Assembly: GCA_021647535.1 (NCBI GenBank)
Contig: JAKIUO010000026.1
Location: 1 to 20,672 of the forward strand
DNA from: Hyphomicrobiaceae bacterium
GTDB taxonomy: Bacteria; Pseudomonadota; Alphaproteobacteria; Rhizobiales; JAKIUO01
Direction: 5' to 3'
DNA: 20,672 bases
Shown here: in pieces, positions 8,401-15,528 of the stretch
Layout of the letters: each line of letters begins with the position of its first letter
Position numbering within the stretch: the first letter of the stretch is position 1
The notes under the pieces: generated by a model
Databases searched by the model: none
Seen by the model: only the letters and a program-made list of their open reading frames with translations
What the model was told of the DNA's origin: nothing
Position numbers and translations under genes: made by a program

Positions 8401-10422
8401 ATTGACGCCCATGACGGCGACATCAAACTGCGCGGTGGCGCTTTCACCCAGATCGTCAAACAGCGGGCGAATGCCAATCAGCGGGTTTTGCGAGGCCACC
8501 GGCACGGACAGTTTGCGCTCGATGGAGCGACCGGAGGGATCACGCAGGCGCACCGTCAGTTTGGCGCGCAGGGGTTTTGTGGTGTCGGGCAGGGCGGGCA
8601 GGGCGGCGATGATCTGCGCTTTGCCCTGCTCATTGGTGCGCGGCAATGCGGCCAGTGGGCTGCGCACGGTTTTGACTTTTTCGCCAGAAAGACCGAAATG
8701 ATAGCCTTTAAAGCCTTTGATCGAGCTTTTATTGACGCTGACGACCATTTCGCCTTCAAGGGCGTGATCTTTGGCGGGAGCCCCATAGAGATATTTACCG
8801 TCAACCTCGATTGTCAGCGGGGTCTGGCTCGACAGGCGTTCAGTTTGGGTTTTGAGCAGCAAATCCATGCGTTCTGGCACAAAGTCTTCCACAAGGAAGG
8901 TGGTTTCGCCGACCTCCCCTTCTTTGACATTGGTATAGGCGAGGGCGCGCCATGTGCCGGTTTTGGCCGAAGCTGGCAAGGTCAGCGAGAAGCTGCGACC
9001 GCCAAGACCCTGGTCCTTGACGAGGGTGCGTTTATATTCGCGGCCATCAGGGCGGATGAATTTGAAGGTCAAGGGCAGATCGTTAAGGGCATTGGCCTCC
9101 TTGTTGCGGGCCAGACCGGTGATATGCACTACTTCGCCCGGCTTGTAGATGCCGCGCTCAGCAAATAGTTGCACATCGACTGGCCCTGGCATTTCACGTC
9201 CCTGCACACCGCGATCAGATAGATCAAAGGCTGGTTTGGTCAAATCGAGGAAGGCATAGTCACCCTGTTTGGTTTGCGCCACCAGCAAGGCCGGGCTCAT
9301 GCCGCCCTGGCCATTCGCGATGCTTTTTGAGAAGCTGACAAAGCCGCCGCCATCCGTTATTTGCGTATCCAGCACCTCATTGTTTTTGGCAATGAGCTTG
9401 ATGGTGACGTTGGCCAGCATGTCGGCAGAAAACAGCGAGCGGACAAAGGCATGTACGCCGTCATCGGCTGAAAGGCCGGTGAGGCCGAGGTCTGAGATGA
9501 TGAACCATTGGGTGGCCTTTTCCTTCCAGCTCTCTTCCTTCTTTTTGGCGTCCGCCACCATGACATAAACACCTGATTTCAGATCAGCAATGGCTTTTTG
9601 AACGGGAAAGGCAGTGACCACATCCTGGTTGAGCTTTTGGGTGACGTCCAGCGTGCCGGACCAGATTTCTTCACCGGTGCTCTCGCGCAACTGGTCAACA
9701 TTATAACCAGCCAGCTGTTTGAGGAAATTACCATCGACGGCGCGACTGAGTGCGCGGTCACTGAAGCGGAAAATTTCGATATGAACCTTGGTCGTGTTGG
9801 TGCTGGTGATCGGAATGCCGGTCTGGCCATTGCGTGGTAGCACATATTTATTGCCTGCCAGCCGAACGGAGGGTGAGCGGTCCTTGACATAGACGGAAAG
9901 CTCGATATTTTTCTTCAGATCATCCTCGATCTGCGCTGGCAAACCGGCCCGCAGCTTGACCTTGTAGCGCAGCCCATGTTGCAGCCCCTCAATGCAGAGC
10001 TGCCTGCTGGAAATGGTAACAGCAGGTTTGTCATTGCCCTTTTGAACAATATATTTGGCATAGTCCTCGCTTTTCTTGAGCGTTTCAGAGAAATTGATGC
10101 ACAGGCGCGGGCTCAGGCTGTCGCTGTCAATATTATAGTCGATCATGCGAAAACCGTATTTTTTGTAGATTTCGTCATATTTGGCGCGGGCGGTTTGCTG
10201 CTCCCGGTGGGCAAGGCTGGCTTTAAGAGCGGTCAGGCTGTCACGCCACCATTGACGCCTGATAAAGGCATAGCCCAGCAGTTTGAGAGCTTCGGCCCTG
10301 TCATCGTCGCGTGAGGCACTCTTATAGGCGAGATAGGCGGCGGAAGCGGCGCGCTCGGGAAAGGAGTAGCGCTCCTGATAGGTTTTGGTTTTGACATAAA
10401 GGTGAGCGGCTGAAAGCTTCAA
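5449..10422 (-). CDS. Alpha-2-macroglobulin-like protein (YfhM type), main part after an in-frame TGA
   Basis: This is a 1657-residue open frame of a bacterial alpha-2-macroglobulin, a large periplasmic protease trap. ERGIYKPGEVVHITG (about 417-431) is the MG2-type domain signature. A second conserved block, AYVVASAVDVGILNLTGYKP, lies around 900-935. The thioester domain carries YPYGCSEQ with the Cys codon at 6820-6822 (C1201, Q1204 in this numbering), so the covalent-trap chemistry looks intact. A receptor-like C-terminal domain follows. The opening codon is a TTG with no ribosome binding site, and the same frame extends upstream through 23 sense codons to TGA at 10492-10494. The fragment at 10492-10731 continues it with a signal peptide. 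I infer one 1760-codon gene (10731 to 5449) with a premature TGA. If the stop is real, this part would lack export and probably expression. Confidence 0.88.
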   Translation of the reverse strand: MKLSAAHLYVKTKTYQERYSFPERAASAAYLAYKSASRDDDRAEALKLLGYAFIRRQWWRDSLTALKASLAHREQQTARAKYDEIYKKYGFRMIDYNIDSDSLSPRLCINFSETLKKSEDYAKYIVQKGNDKPAVTISSRQLCIEGLQHGLRYKVKLRAGLPAQIEDDLKKNIELSVYVKDRSPSVRLAGNKYVLPRNGQTGIPITSTNTTKVHIEIFRFSDRALSRAVDGNFLKQLAGYNVDQLRESTGEEIWSGTLDVTQKLNQDVVTAFPVQKAIADLKSGVYVMVADAKKKEESWKEKATQWFIISDLGLTGLSADDGVHAFVRSLFSADMLANVTIKLIAKNNEVLDTQITDGGGFVSFSKSIANGQGGMSPALLVAQTKQGDYAFLDLTKPAFDLSDRGVQGREMPGPVDVQLFAERGIYKPGEVVHITGLARNKEANALNDLPLTFKFIRPDGREYKRTLVKDQGLGGRSFSLTLPASAKTGTWRALAYTNVKEGEVGETTFLVEDFVPERMDLLLKTQTERLSSQTPLTIEVDGKYLYGAPAKDHALEGEMVVSVNKSSIKGFKGYHFGLSGEKVKTVRSPLAALPRTNEQGKAQIIAALPALPDTTKPLRAKLTVRLRDPSGRSIERKLSVPVASQNPLIGIRPLFDDLGESATAQFDVAVMGVNGQRRAFKNLTWEVVQLHTRYQWYRNDGRWNYEHITTEERLATGHIDARADQPVRLSAPVKWGRFRLEIRSDKTGRPASSYEFSAGWYASASADTPDTLDVALDKTDYKIGETAKLRIVSRMAGKALITVLNGGIRAMKTVSVPKGASTTDLVVAESWGAGAYVTVSLYRPMDIKDKKMPSRAIGISWLNAGHDKRVLGVDLDAPQKIRPDGSLDVPLTLTGLQAGEEAYVVASAVDVGILNLTGYKPPSPEKHYLSQRKLSAEFRDLYGRLIDGMHGVAGKIRSGGDGPGAAGGMKRNGNPPDQQPLARFSGIVKVDANGKATLHFDIPAFNGTVKVMAVAWSKTKMGHAAKDVIIRDRVIVSGTTPRFLSMGDRSQLHLVLHNVEGPTGAYQLELTSSLVNSRSGLAGSIAKTQNLNFNLGADQRYTLAVPLAPDNIGKAILSAHLTGPDGIDISRNYAIPVKPAYPSVTRQSVSTLASGTGLVLSRDIFTNLVPGTEKATLSVGPSSLPDIPGLLASLDRYPYGCSEQITSRALPLLYLSSVAKQAGIDDNGGKDLNKRVQKAIDKLISRQGHNGSFGLWSASNGSPWLTAYVTEFLTRAREKGFDVPERNMTSALDKLSNTLNYTSDFKYGGQAVAYSLYVLARNKRARLSELRYYADVKLQNFASPLAKAHLATALSLYGDKQRARMVYNDAIGDLNNIDRSGKKARHYSSSDYGTPLRDGAATLTLIAETGLRQQLMSSITNALEKDEDNMSVASTNTQEQAWMLLAANALFEEAKTYVLDVNGRTHQGSLIDSMDLDRLQGDYRVTNKGDAKARAIVTISGSPIIPEPARSNGFTISREYFTLDGAKVDPSRVAQNTRLITVLKIHEGKALGGSIMISDPLPAGFEIDNPRIVSSANLSALTWLKKSKPKHVEFRDDRFLAAYDLKAGTASSITTAYVIRAVAPGRYIHGPASVEDMYRPERMARTEPGIVEVVSGR

Positions 10423-10491
10423 AAGCGCTTGCGTACCGCCACCAGCGACATAAGCTGCTGCAAACTTGTTAATCGCTTGGCGATACTCTTT

Positions 10492-10731
10492 TCAATAGAA
10501 CTGCGCCGTGCCACGGCGCATCAGGGATTTATAGCTATTGGCACGGACTTTATAGGTCTGTTGTAAAAGCGCATCATATTGCCCTGCCTGTTGGGCGGTT
10601 TTGGCATGGCTGTAAACCATCGCTGCTTGGGCCGGGACAAGGCCAGAGTAGATCAGCGCCAGTATGGCAATCAGGCTGCTATAGAATGCGAGGAGCGGGG
10701 AGCGCTGGATTTGAAGTTCGGGGACGGTCAT
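10492..10731 (-). CDS. N-terminal fragment of the macroglobulin gene (signal peptide)
   Basis: The ATG at 10731 has GGAG about 8 bases upstream and opens 79 codons ending at TGA (10492-10494). The product has a hydrophobic core, FYSSLIAILALIYSGLVPAQA, with a type I cleavage site after AQA, then helical residues QQAGQYDALLQQTYKVRANSYKSL that resemble the helical start of rhizobial YfhM-type proteins. No lipobox Cys is visible. It lies in the same reading frame as the downstream 1657-residue part, and the sequence on both sides of the TGA reads naturally: TAQFY, stop, KEYRQAINKFAAAYVAGG. The simplest reading is one gene interrupted by a Trp-to-stop change (TGG to TGA) or by a base-call error. 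A separate small exported protein is less likely. Confidence 0.7.
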   Translation of the reverse strand: MTVPELQIQRSPLLAFYSSLIAILALIYSGLVPAQAAMVYSHAKTAQQAGQYDALLQQTYKVRANSYKSLMRRGTAQFY

Positions 10732-10999
10732 CAAATTTTCTCCGGCAAGGGGTTAAAGGGCTTAAAAGGACATGCTAAGGATCTGTGTCATGGGCGTGAG
10801 AATTGTTTCCTGTTTCTAACTTAGGGCAGATGGTCGCAGGAATGAAGGTGGCGGGGGGCTGATTGACAGTTTATTTCTGCCAATCATTTCCTTTTGTGGA
10901 ATGGTTTGATAGTTTTTGAGGGTAAAATGATAGAAATGAGGGGATAGCAGCCTGGAAAGCGTTGAAATGGAGCAATATCTTTGCGGATTGGTATAAGTC
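10732..10999. promoter_or_regulatory. Divergent promoter region, macroglobulin gene and ubiA
   Basis: This 268-bp gap lies between genes that diverge. A loose sigma-70-like candidate for ubiA is TTGATA (10906-10911), a 17-bp spacer, then GATAGA (10929-10934); the -10 match is poor. A perfect TTGACA is present at 10863-10868 but I see no good -10 after it. No RNA gene or small ORF is supported. Confidence 0.3.
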
Positions 11000-12016
11000 A
11001 TGAGCGATAATAAATTACAGTCAAAATTGCTTCAGACAAATGACATGGTGGCTGATGACATGGTAGCAGATGCTGGGCAAAACAACCTTGTGGATCGTTT
11101 TGCGCCGCCGTGGGCCAAGCCTTATTTAAGGCTGATGCGGGCAGACCGGCCCATTGGCACTTGGCTGTTGTTCTGGCCCTGCGCCTGGTCTTTGAGCCTG
11201 GCGGCTGTGGCGCGCGGCGAAGCCTGGCTGAATGGTGCTTTTTTATTCAATCTGGTTTTGTTTTTTATCGGCGCTTTCGTGATGCGGGGGGCGGGCTGTG
11301 TATGGAATGATATCACCGACCGTCATATTGATGCCAGAGTGGCGCGCACACGTTCTCGGCCCATACCTTCCGGGCAGGTGAGCGTGCGTCAGGCTTTGAT
11401 CTTTATGGCCGGATTATCGTTTGCCGGTTTACTGGTGCTGCTGCAATTTAACGGTTTCACGATTTATCTGGGGTTTTTATCTCTGCTGATTGTCGGATTT
11501 TACCCCTATATGAAGCGCTTTACCGACTGGCCACAAGCTGTGCTTGGGCTGGCCTTTGGCTGGGGAGCCTTGATGGGCTGGGGCAGTCTTTATGGCGGGT
11601 TTGGTCTGCCAGCTATCTTGCTTTATGCCGGGACCATAAGCTGGATCATCGGCTATGATACGATTTACGCCCATCAGGACCGCGAAGATGATGCGCTCAT
11701 AGGCATGAAATCGACGGCACTGCGCTTTGGTGAGGATAGCAAAAAATGGCTGACCTTGTTTTTTGGCGCGACCATTTTCTTTTTGTTTGCAGCCAGTATC
11801 AGCGCGCTTTATAGCCACGAGGCCGCATTCCTTGTCTTGAGTTTTTTGATAGTGGGCCTGGGCCTGGCCAGCGGATTGCTTATCTGGCAGGTGCGCACGC
11901 TTGATATTGACGACCCGGACAATTGCCTGGCGCGTTTTCGCCACGCCCATAGTTTCGGAGCGGCGATCTTTTTTACTTTTTTGGTGATGTGGCTATTGAT
12001 GCGGTGGGGGGGGTAA
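11000..12016 (+). CDS. ubiA: 4-hydroxybenzoate polyprenyltransferase
   Basis: UbiA attaches the polyprenyl tail to 4-hydroxybenzoate in ubiquinone synthesis, in the inner membrane. The 338-residue protein has the two aspartate-rich motifs of the family: NDITDRHID (103-111) and YDTIYAHQDREDD (219-231), which bind prenyl diphosphate through Mg2+. LMRADRPIGTWLLFWPCAWS (45-64) is the usual first helix. About eight or nine hydrophobic helices follow. The N-terminus (1-35) is not conserved and contains a 15-bp tandem duplication (DMVAD DMVAD, 11042-11071), so a start further in is possible. The last codons sit in a G8 run, and the TAA stop lies inside the target duplication of the mobile repeat that follows. 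No strong Shine-Dalgarno precedes the ATG at 11000. Confidence 0.93.
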   Translation: MSDNKLQSKLLQTNDMVADDMVADAGQNNLVDRFAPPWAKPYLRLMRADRPIGTWLLFWPCAWSLSLAAVARGEAWLNGAFLFNLVLFFIGAFVMRGAGCVWNDITDRHIDARVARTRSRPIPSGQVSVRQALIFMAGLSFAGLLVLLQFNGFTIYLGFLSLLIVGFYPYMKRFTDWPQAVLGLAFGWGALMGWGSLYGGFGLPAILLYAGTISWIIGYDTIYAHQDREDDALIGMKSTALRFGEDSKKWLTLFFGATIFFLFAASISALYSHEAAFLVLSFLIVGLGLASGLLIWQVRTLDIDDPDNCLARFRHAHSFGAAIFFTFLVMWLLMRWGG

Positions 12017-12019
12017 ATC

Positions 12020-12213
12020 CAGGGCAATTCAATTCTTGCCTCCTCGCTTCGCGAATGGGCTATCGCCCATATCCATTCGGGGAAAGCATCCCCGAACCCC
12101 TGCTTTTTTGCAGTTTGATGATAGAAAAGGGTGGGTTTGGGAGGTTTCCTCCCAAACGGGTTCGGGCGGCAGCCCGATTGCGAAGCAAATTGCGTAAGAA
12201 TTGAATTGCCCTG
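12020..12213 (+). mobile_element. MITE-like palindromic repeat, copy 2
   Basis: This 194-bp element has perfect 17-bp terminal inverted repeats, CAGGGCAATTCAATTCT (12020-12036) and its complement (12197-12213), and a perfect 10-bp target duplication, GGGGTAAATC (12010-12019 and 12214-12223). The interior is a set of smaller hairpins: ATGGGC/GCCCAT, CGGGGA/TCCCCG, TTTGGGAGG/CCTCCCAAA and TCGGGC/GCCCGA. It is the inverted relative of 2759-2950. It contains no credible gene. The left duplication holds the ubiA stop codon, so the insertion did not change the protein. Confidence 0.85.
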
Positions 12214-12219
12214 GGGGTA

Positions 12220-12269
12220 AATCACAAACCGGTACGCTCATAAATGAGAAAACCGGTCTGTGATTTTTT
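12220..12269 (+). terminator. Rho-independent terminator of ubiA
   Basis: AATCACAAACCGGT (12220-12233) pairs with ACCGGTCTGTGATT (12252-12265), one mismatch in 14, and a small CTCAT/ATGAG hairpin lies in the loop. The stem runs into TTTTTT (12264-12269). Its first four bases belong to the right target duplication of the mobile repeat, so it lay 4 bases after the ubiA stop before the insertion. Confidence 0.85.
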
Positions 12270-12471
12270 GTTTGACGCCAGTCAAGCAAGCTCCCATCGA
12301 GCCATGAAGAAGAACTCTTGTGGTTTTCTTTCATATGAGACCAAATTAGCAGGAAAAAATGTATCGACACTTAAAACACGTGGTTAAGAAAAAATTTAAT
12401 TCCGACGGCGTCCTATTTTTTTCTGTACTGCACTAACGATTTAGAGTTATTTACGAGGCTTGTTTTAGAAC
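12270..12471. promoter_or_regulatory. Leader region of the lipid A/Kdo gene run
   Basis: These 202 bp, AT-rich towards the right, separate the ubiA terminator from the CysQ-like gene and should contain the promoter for the run of genes that follows. No -35/-10 pair stands out. A GAGG lies about 13 bases before the ATG at 12472, which is long for a ribosome binding site. Confidence 0.3.
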
Positions 12472-13302
12472 ATGAACAATGCGACCAGCAATCAAGATGA
12501 TCTGGCCTTGATGCGCCGGGCAACCAGAGAGGCAGGAGAGCTTGCCCTTGGTTTCTTTGGCGATCAGAACAACAGCACATGGTGCAAAGGGGACGGTTCG
12601 GCGGTCAGTGACGCGGATATTGCCGTTGACCGTTTGTTGCATGAGCGTTTGTTGGCGGATCGTGCTGATTATGGCTGGTTGTCAGAAGAAACCGAAGATG
12701 ATCAAAAGCGCTTGCACAAAAAGCATGTCTGGATTGTTGACCCTATTGATGGCACGCGCGCTTTTTTAAGTAACAAACCCCATTGGCTTGTATCGGTTGC
12801 GCTTGTGGTTGAGGGGGTGGTGCAACTGGGCTGCCTCTATAATCCGGTCAGCGACGAGTTTTTTGAGGCCGAACGGGGCAGGGGAGCCTTTTTGAACGGC
12901 AAACCGATCTCTATGGAGGGGCAAAAACAGATCGAAGGGGCCACCATCATTGTTGCGCAGGGGCGTCTGGAGGATAAAAACTGGCCGCAGCCCTGGCCTG
13001 CCGTCAATAGTTTCATGGTCAATTCGGTGGCCTATCGCATGGCGCTGGTCGCCAGCAACAAGGCCGATGCCATGCTGGCCCTGTCAGGCAAAAGCGACTG
13101 GGATCTGGCTGCCGCTGATCTGCTGGTACGTGAAGCTGGCGGTCGTGTTAGTGATCACAAAGGTAATGAGTTTACGTTTAATCGTAAAAATACCCGCCAT
13201 CAGAGCGTTTTGGTAGCCAATCCGGATTTATACGCGAAAATGCTGGCCCGCACAAAGCAGGTTGAGGCCCGCAAACGCCATGGCTGCGGACATAATGAGT
13301 GA
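12472..13302 (+). CDS. Inositol monophosphatase superfamily phosphatase, CysQ-like
   Basis: The 276-residue protein carries all three metal-site motifs of the Mg2+-dependent, Li+-sensitive phosphatase family: SEET (71-74), WIVDPIDGT (87-95, with D90 and D93) and SDWDLAAADLL (208-218, with D211). Within the family the spacing and context fit CysQ-like 3'(2'),5'-bisphosphate nucleotidase, which removes PAP formed in sulfate assimilation. The sequence alone does not exclude an inositol monophosphatase or a related sugar phosphatase. It is the first gene of the co-directional run, and DUF4170 follows after a gap of 19 bases, a pairing I know from other alphaproteobacteria. Stop TGA. No frame damage. 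Confidence 0.88.
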   Translation: MNNATSNQDDLALMRRATREAGELALGFFGDQNNSTWCKGDGSAVSDADIAVDRLLHERLLADRADYGWLSEETEDDQKRLHKKHVWIVDPIDGTRAFLSNKPHWLVSVALVVEGVVQLGCLYNPVSDEFFEAERGRGAFLNGKPISMEGQKQIEGATIIVAQGRLEDKNWPQPWPAVNSFMVNSVAYRMALVASNKADAMLALSGKSDWDLAAADLLVREAGGRVSDHKGNEFTFNRKNTRHQSVLVANPDLYAKMLARTKQVEARKRHGCGHNE

Positions 13303-13321
13303 ATAGAAAAAGAGATAAAGC

Positions 13322-13585
13322 ATGAATGACAAAAAACAAAAACCCGATGACGAGCAGCTTTTGCACCTGGTATTTGGGGGCGAATTAACGGATCTTTCCA
13401 AAGTGCATTTTCGCGACCTTGACGGATTGGATCTTGTGGGTATTTATCCTAACTACAAAACGGCTTTTGACGCGTGGAAGCAGGCGGCCCATCAAACGGT
13501 TGATAATGCCCATATGCGTTATTTCATCGTCCATATGCATCGCCTCTTCGACCCCGAAGGGCAAAAGGATGTGGAAGTCGAGTAA
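13322..13585 (+). CDS. DUF4170 family protein
   Basis: This 87-residue soluble protein has the DUF4170 look: LLHLVFGGELTDL (14-26), then GLDLVGIYPNYKTAFDAWKQ (35-54) and a C-terminal AHMRYFIVHMHRL (63-75) block. The family is small, found in alphaproteobacteria, and I know of no assigned function. Its constant place between a CysQ-like phosphatase and lipid A/Kdo genes suggests a part in cell-envelope lipid work, but that is inference from context. A purine-rich AAAGAGATAAAG precedes the ATG. No membrane segment or signal peptide. Confidence 0.85.
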   Translation: MNDKKQKPDDEQLLHLVFGGELTDLSKVHFRDLDGLDLVGIYPNYKTAFDAWKQAAHQTVDNAHMRYFIVHMHRLFDPEGQKDVEVE

Positions 13586-13672
13586 GAATTGAAAGTCGAG
13601 TGTTTTTTACGCGCCGCGCTTTTTATACGGGGGCAATAAGAGGTCGAACCGGCCAGAGAAGGGTTCTTTTAC

Positions 13673-15520
13673 GTGAAAGACAGCATTTTTTCCGATGCCA
13701 GCCACATACAGAGTGAGGGCGGTGTCGTCCACACGAGCTATACGGCCAAGGAAATCGTTGCCCGCATCTGGAAAGAAAACCTCTATCCGCGGCGCAAACG
13801 GCTGACGATTGCCGTTGTCGCCATGCTGTTTGCCTCTGCGACAACCGGGCTGATGGTGCCGGCCATCAAATTCGCCATTGATGATATATTCGTCGCGCGC
13901 AATATGGAATTTGTCTACTATCTGGCCGGGGCCACCTTTCTCATCACCCTTGTTAAAACCATCGCTGAATATATCTCCAAAGTGTCCATGGGCTATTTGG
14001 GCAACCGCTTTATTGCTGACATTCGTATCGCCCTGTTCAAGAAACTGACCTTTGCCGATATGGCATGGATTGAGGGCACCCATTCTGGCCTGTTCCTGTC
14101 GAATTTTCTTAATGATACCAATTTTATAAAAGACACTGCCAGCCGCGTTATAGTGGCGCTGGCGGAAAATATTACCAAGGCGCTTTTTCTGGCCCTCGCC
14201 ATGATCTGGCTTGATCCGATGATGTCGATGATTGTACTGCTTTCCATGCCCCCGGCCCTTTTTTTCATGAACCGGCAGCGCGGCGAGATGGACAAAGTGA
14301 CAAAAGACACCTTGCATGAAACGGGGAGCCTTTCTAAATTGATCACCCAGACTTTGCGCTCGATCAGGGTGGTGCGCGCCTATGGACAAGAGGAGCGCGA
14401 GATTGACCGGGTGACAGATACGGTTGAGCGCACCATGGAGTTTTCCATGCGTTCCTTACGCGCAAAAACGCTCTCGGGTCCTGTTGTTGAGCTATTGGCC
14501 GGTGTCGGTTTTTCCGGTGCCATCCTGTTTGCTGGTATGGAAGGGGCGCAGGGGCGCATGACGATTGGCGAGTTCAGCGCTTTTCTGGCTGCCGCCATGT
14601 TGCTCTACCAACCTTTGAAGGCCCTGGCTCAGTTGCAGGTCTCGCTGCAAGAGGGGGTGGCGGCGTCCGGGCGGGTGTTTGGCATTCTTGACGAGCCACA
14701 AAAAATGCTCGAAGACAAAGATGCTGTGCCGCTTGAGTTGAGCACCGGTGCCATCAGTTTTGCGGATGTCGATTTCTCCTATGATGAGGAAAACGCGGTC
14801 CTGAAGGATTTTACGCTGGACATTCCAGCGGGCAAATCTGTGGCGCTTGTTGGTCCATCGGGAGCGGGCAAGAGTACCATCCTCAATCTGGTCTTGCGCT
14901 TTTACGACCCTCAAAAGGGTAGAATCCTCATTGATGGTCAAGAGCTCGGCACATTACAGCTCAATTCTCTGCGCCAAAAACTCGCTCTGGTGACACAGGA
15001 CCCGATCCTGTTTGATGATACGCTGGAAGCCAATATTGCTTATGGATCAAAAAAAATAGATCCCCAAAAGGTCATCGAGGCGGCCAAGGCGGCAGCGGCC
15101 CATGATTTTATCTCAGCCTTTCCTGAGGGCTATCAGTCCGGCGCTGGCGAGGCTGGCAATAATCTGTCGGGGGGCGAGCGTCAAAGGGTGGCCATTGCCC
15201 GCGCCTTCATGCATGATGCTCCCATATTATTGCTGGATGAACCGACCAGCGCGCTTGACAGTCAGGCTGAGGAAAAAGTGCAAAAAGCGCTGTCCATCTT
15301 GATGAAGGGCCGCACTGTTTTGATGATCGCACACCGCTTGTCGACAGTAAAAGATGCCGATATGATTTGCGTTCTGGACAAAGGGCGCATCGTTGAAAAA
15401 GGCACTCATGATGAGCTGGTGGCGGCCAATGGCCTTTATTCCAGGCTCTATAAGACCCAGTTTGAAAATAATGAGGCGCATGAGGGGGGGGTGGAGCAGA
15501 CGGATGGCGGGAAAGAGTAA
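13673..15520 (+). CDS. MsbA-like ABC exporter (fused membrane and ATPase domains)
   Basis: This 615-residue half-transporter of the lipid/drug exporter class probably works as a homodimer in the inner membrane. The six-helix membrane domain covers about 40-330. The ATPase domain has Walker A GPSGAGKST (394-402), Q-loop Q442, signature LSGGERQ (498-504), Walker B ILLLDE (518-523), D-loop SALD and H-loop His554. Its place among lipid A/Kdo genes suggests lipid A or core flipping like MsbA, though substrate cannot be read from the sequence. The start is GTG at 13673 with GAAGGG about 10 bases upstream. The gene ends 8 bases before the next one. A G8 run (15484-15491) lies in the variable C-terminal tail. 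Confidence 0.9.
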   Translation: MKDSIFSDASHIQSEGGVVHTSYTAKEIVARIWKENLYPRRKRLTIAVVAMLFASATTGLMVPAIKFAIDDIFVARNMEFVYYLAGATFLITLVKTIAEYISKVSMGYLGNRFIADIRIALFKKLTFADMAWIEGTHSGLFLSNFLNDTNFIKDTASRVIVALAENITKALFLALAMIWLDPMMSMIVLLSMPPALFFMNRQRGEMDKVTKDTLHETGSLSKLITQTLRSIRVVRAYGQEEREIDRVTDTVERTMEFSMRSLRAKTLSGPVVELLAGVGFSGAILFAGMEGAQGRMTIGEFSAFLAAAMLLYQPLKALAQLQVSLQEGVAASGRVFGILDEPQKMLEDKDAVPLELSTGAISFADVDFSYDEENAVLKDFTLDIPAGKSVALVGPSGAGKSTILNLVLRFYDPQKGRILIDGQELGTLQLNSLRQKLALVTQDPILFDDTLEANIAYGSKKIDPQKVIEAAKAAAAHDFISAFPEGYQSGAGEAGNNLSGGERQRVAIARAFMHDAPILLLDEPTSALDSQAEEKVQKALSILMKGRTVLMIAHRLSTVKDADMICVLDKGRIVEKGTHDELVAANGLYSRLYKTQFENNEAHEGGVEQTDGGKE

Positions 15521-15528
15521 CGAGAAAC

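Noticed and set aside
8269..9168. 299-codon plus-strand frame inside the macroglobulin gene
   Set aside because: A long shadow of a GC-rich gene; the opposite strand carries the macroglobulin domains and the thioester motif.
10492..10494. TGA as selenocysteine or as evidence for a changed genetic code
   Set aside because: TGA ends bpt and the CysQ-like gene normally, no redox motif surrounds the site, and I see no obvious SECIS-like hairpin right after it.
12029..12370. 113-codon minus-strand frame downstream of ubiA
   Set aside because: It runs through the second mobile repeat and the ubiA terminator, so it is accidental.
13607..14389. 260-codon minus-strand frame opposite the ABC exporter
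   Set aside because: His/Gly-rich shadow of the exporter membrane domain, no motif of its own.
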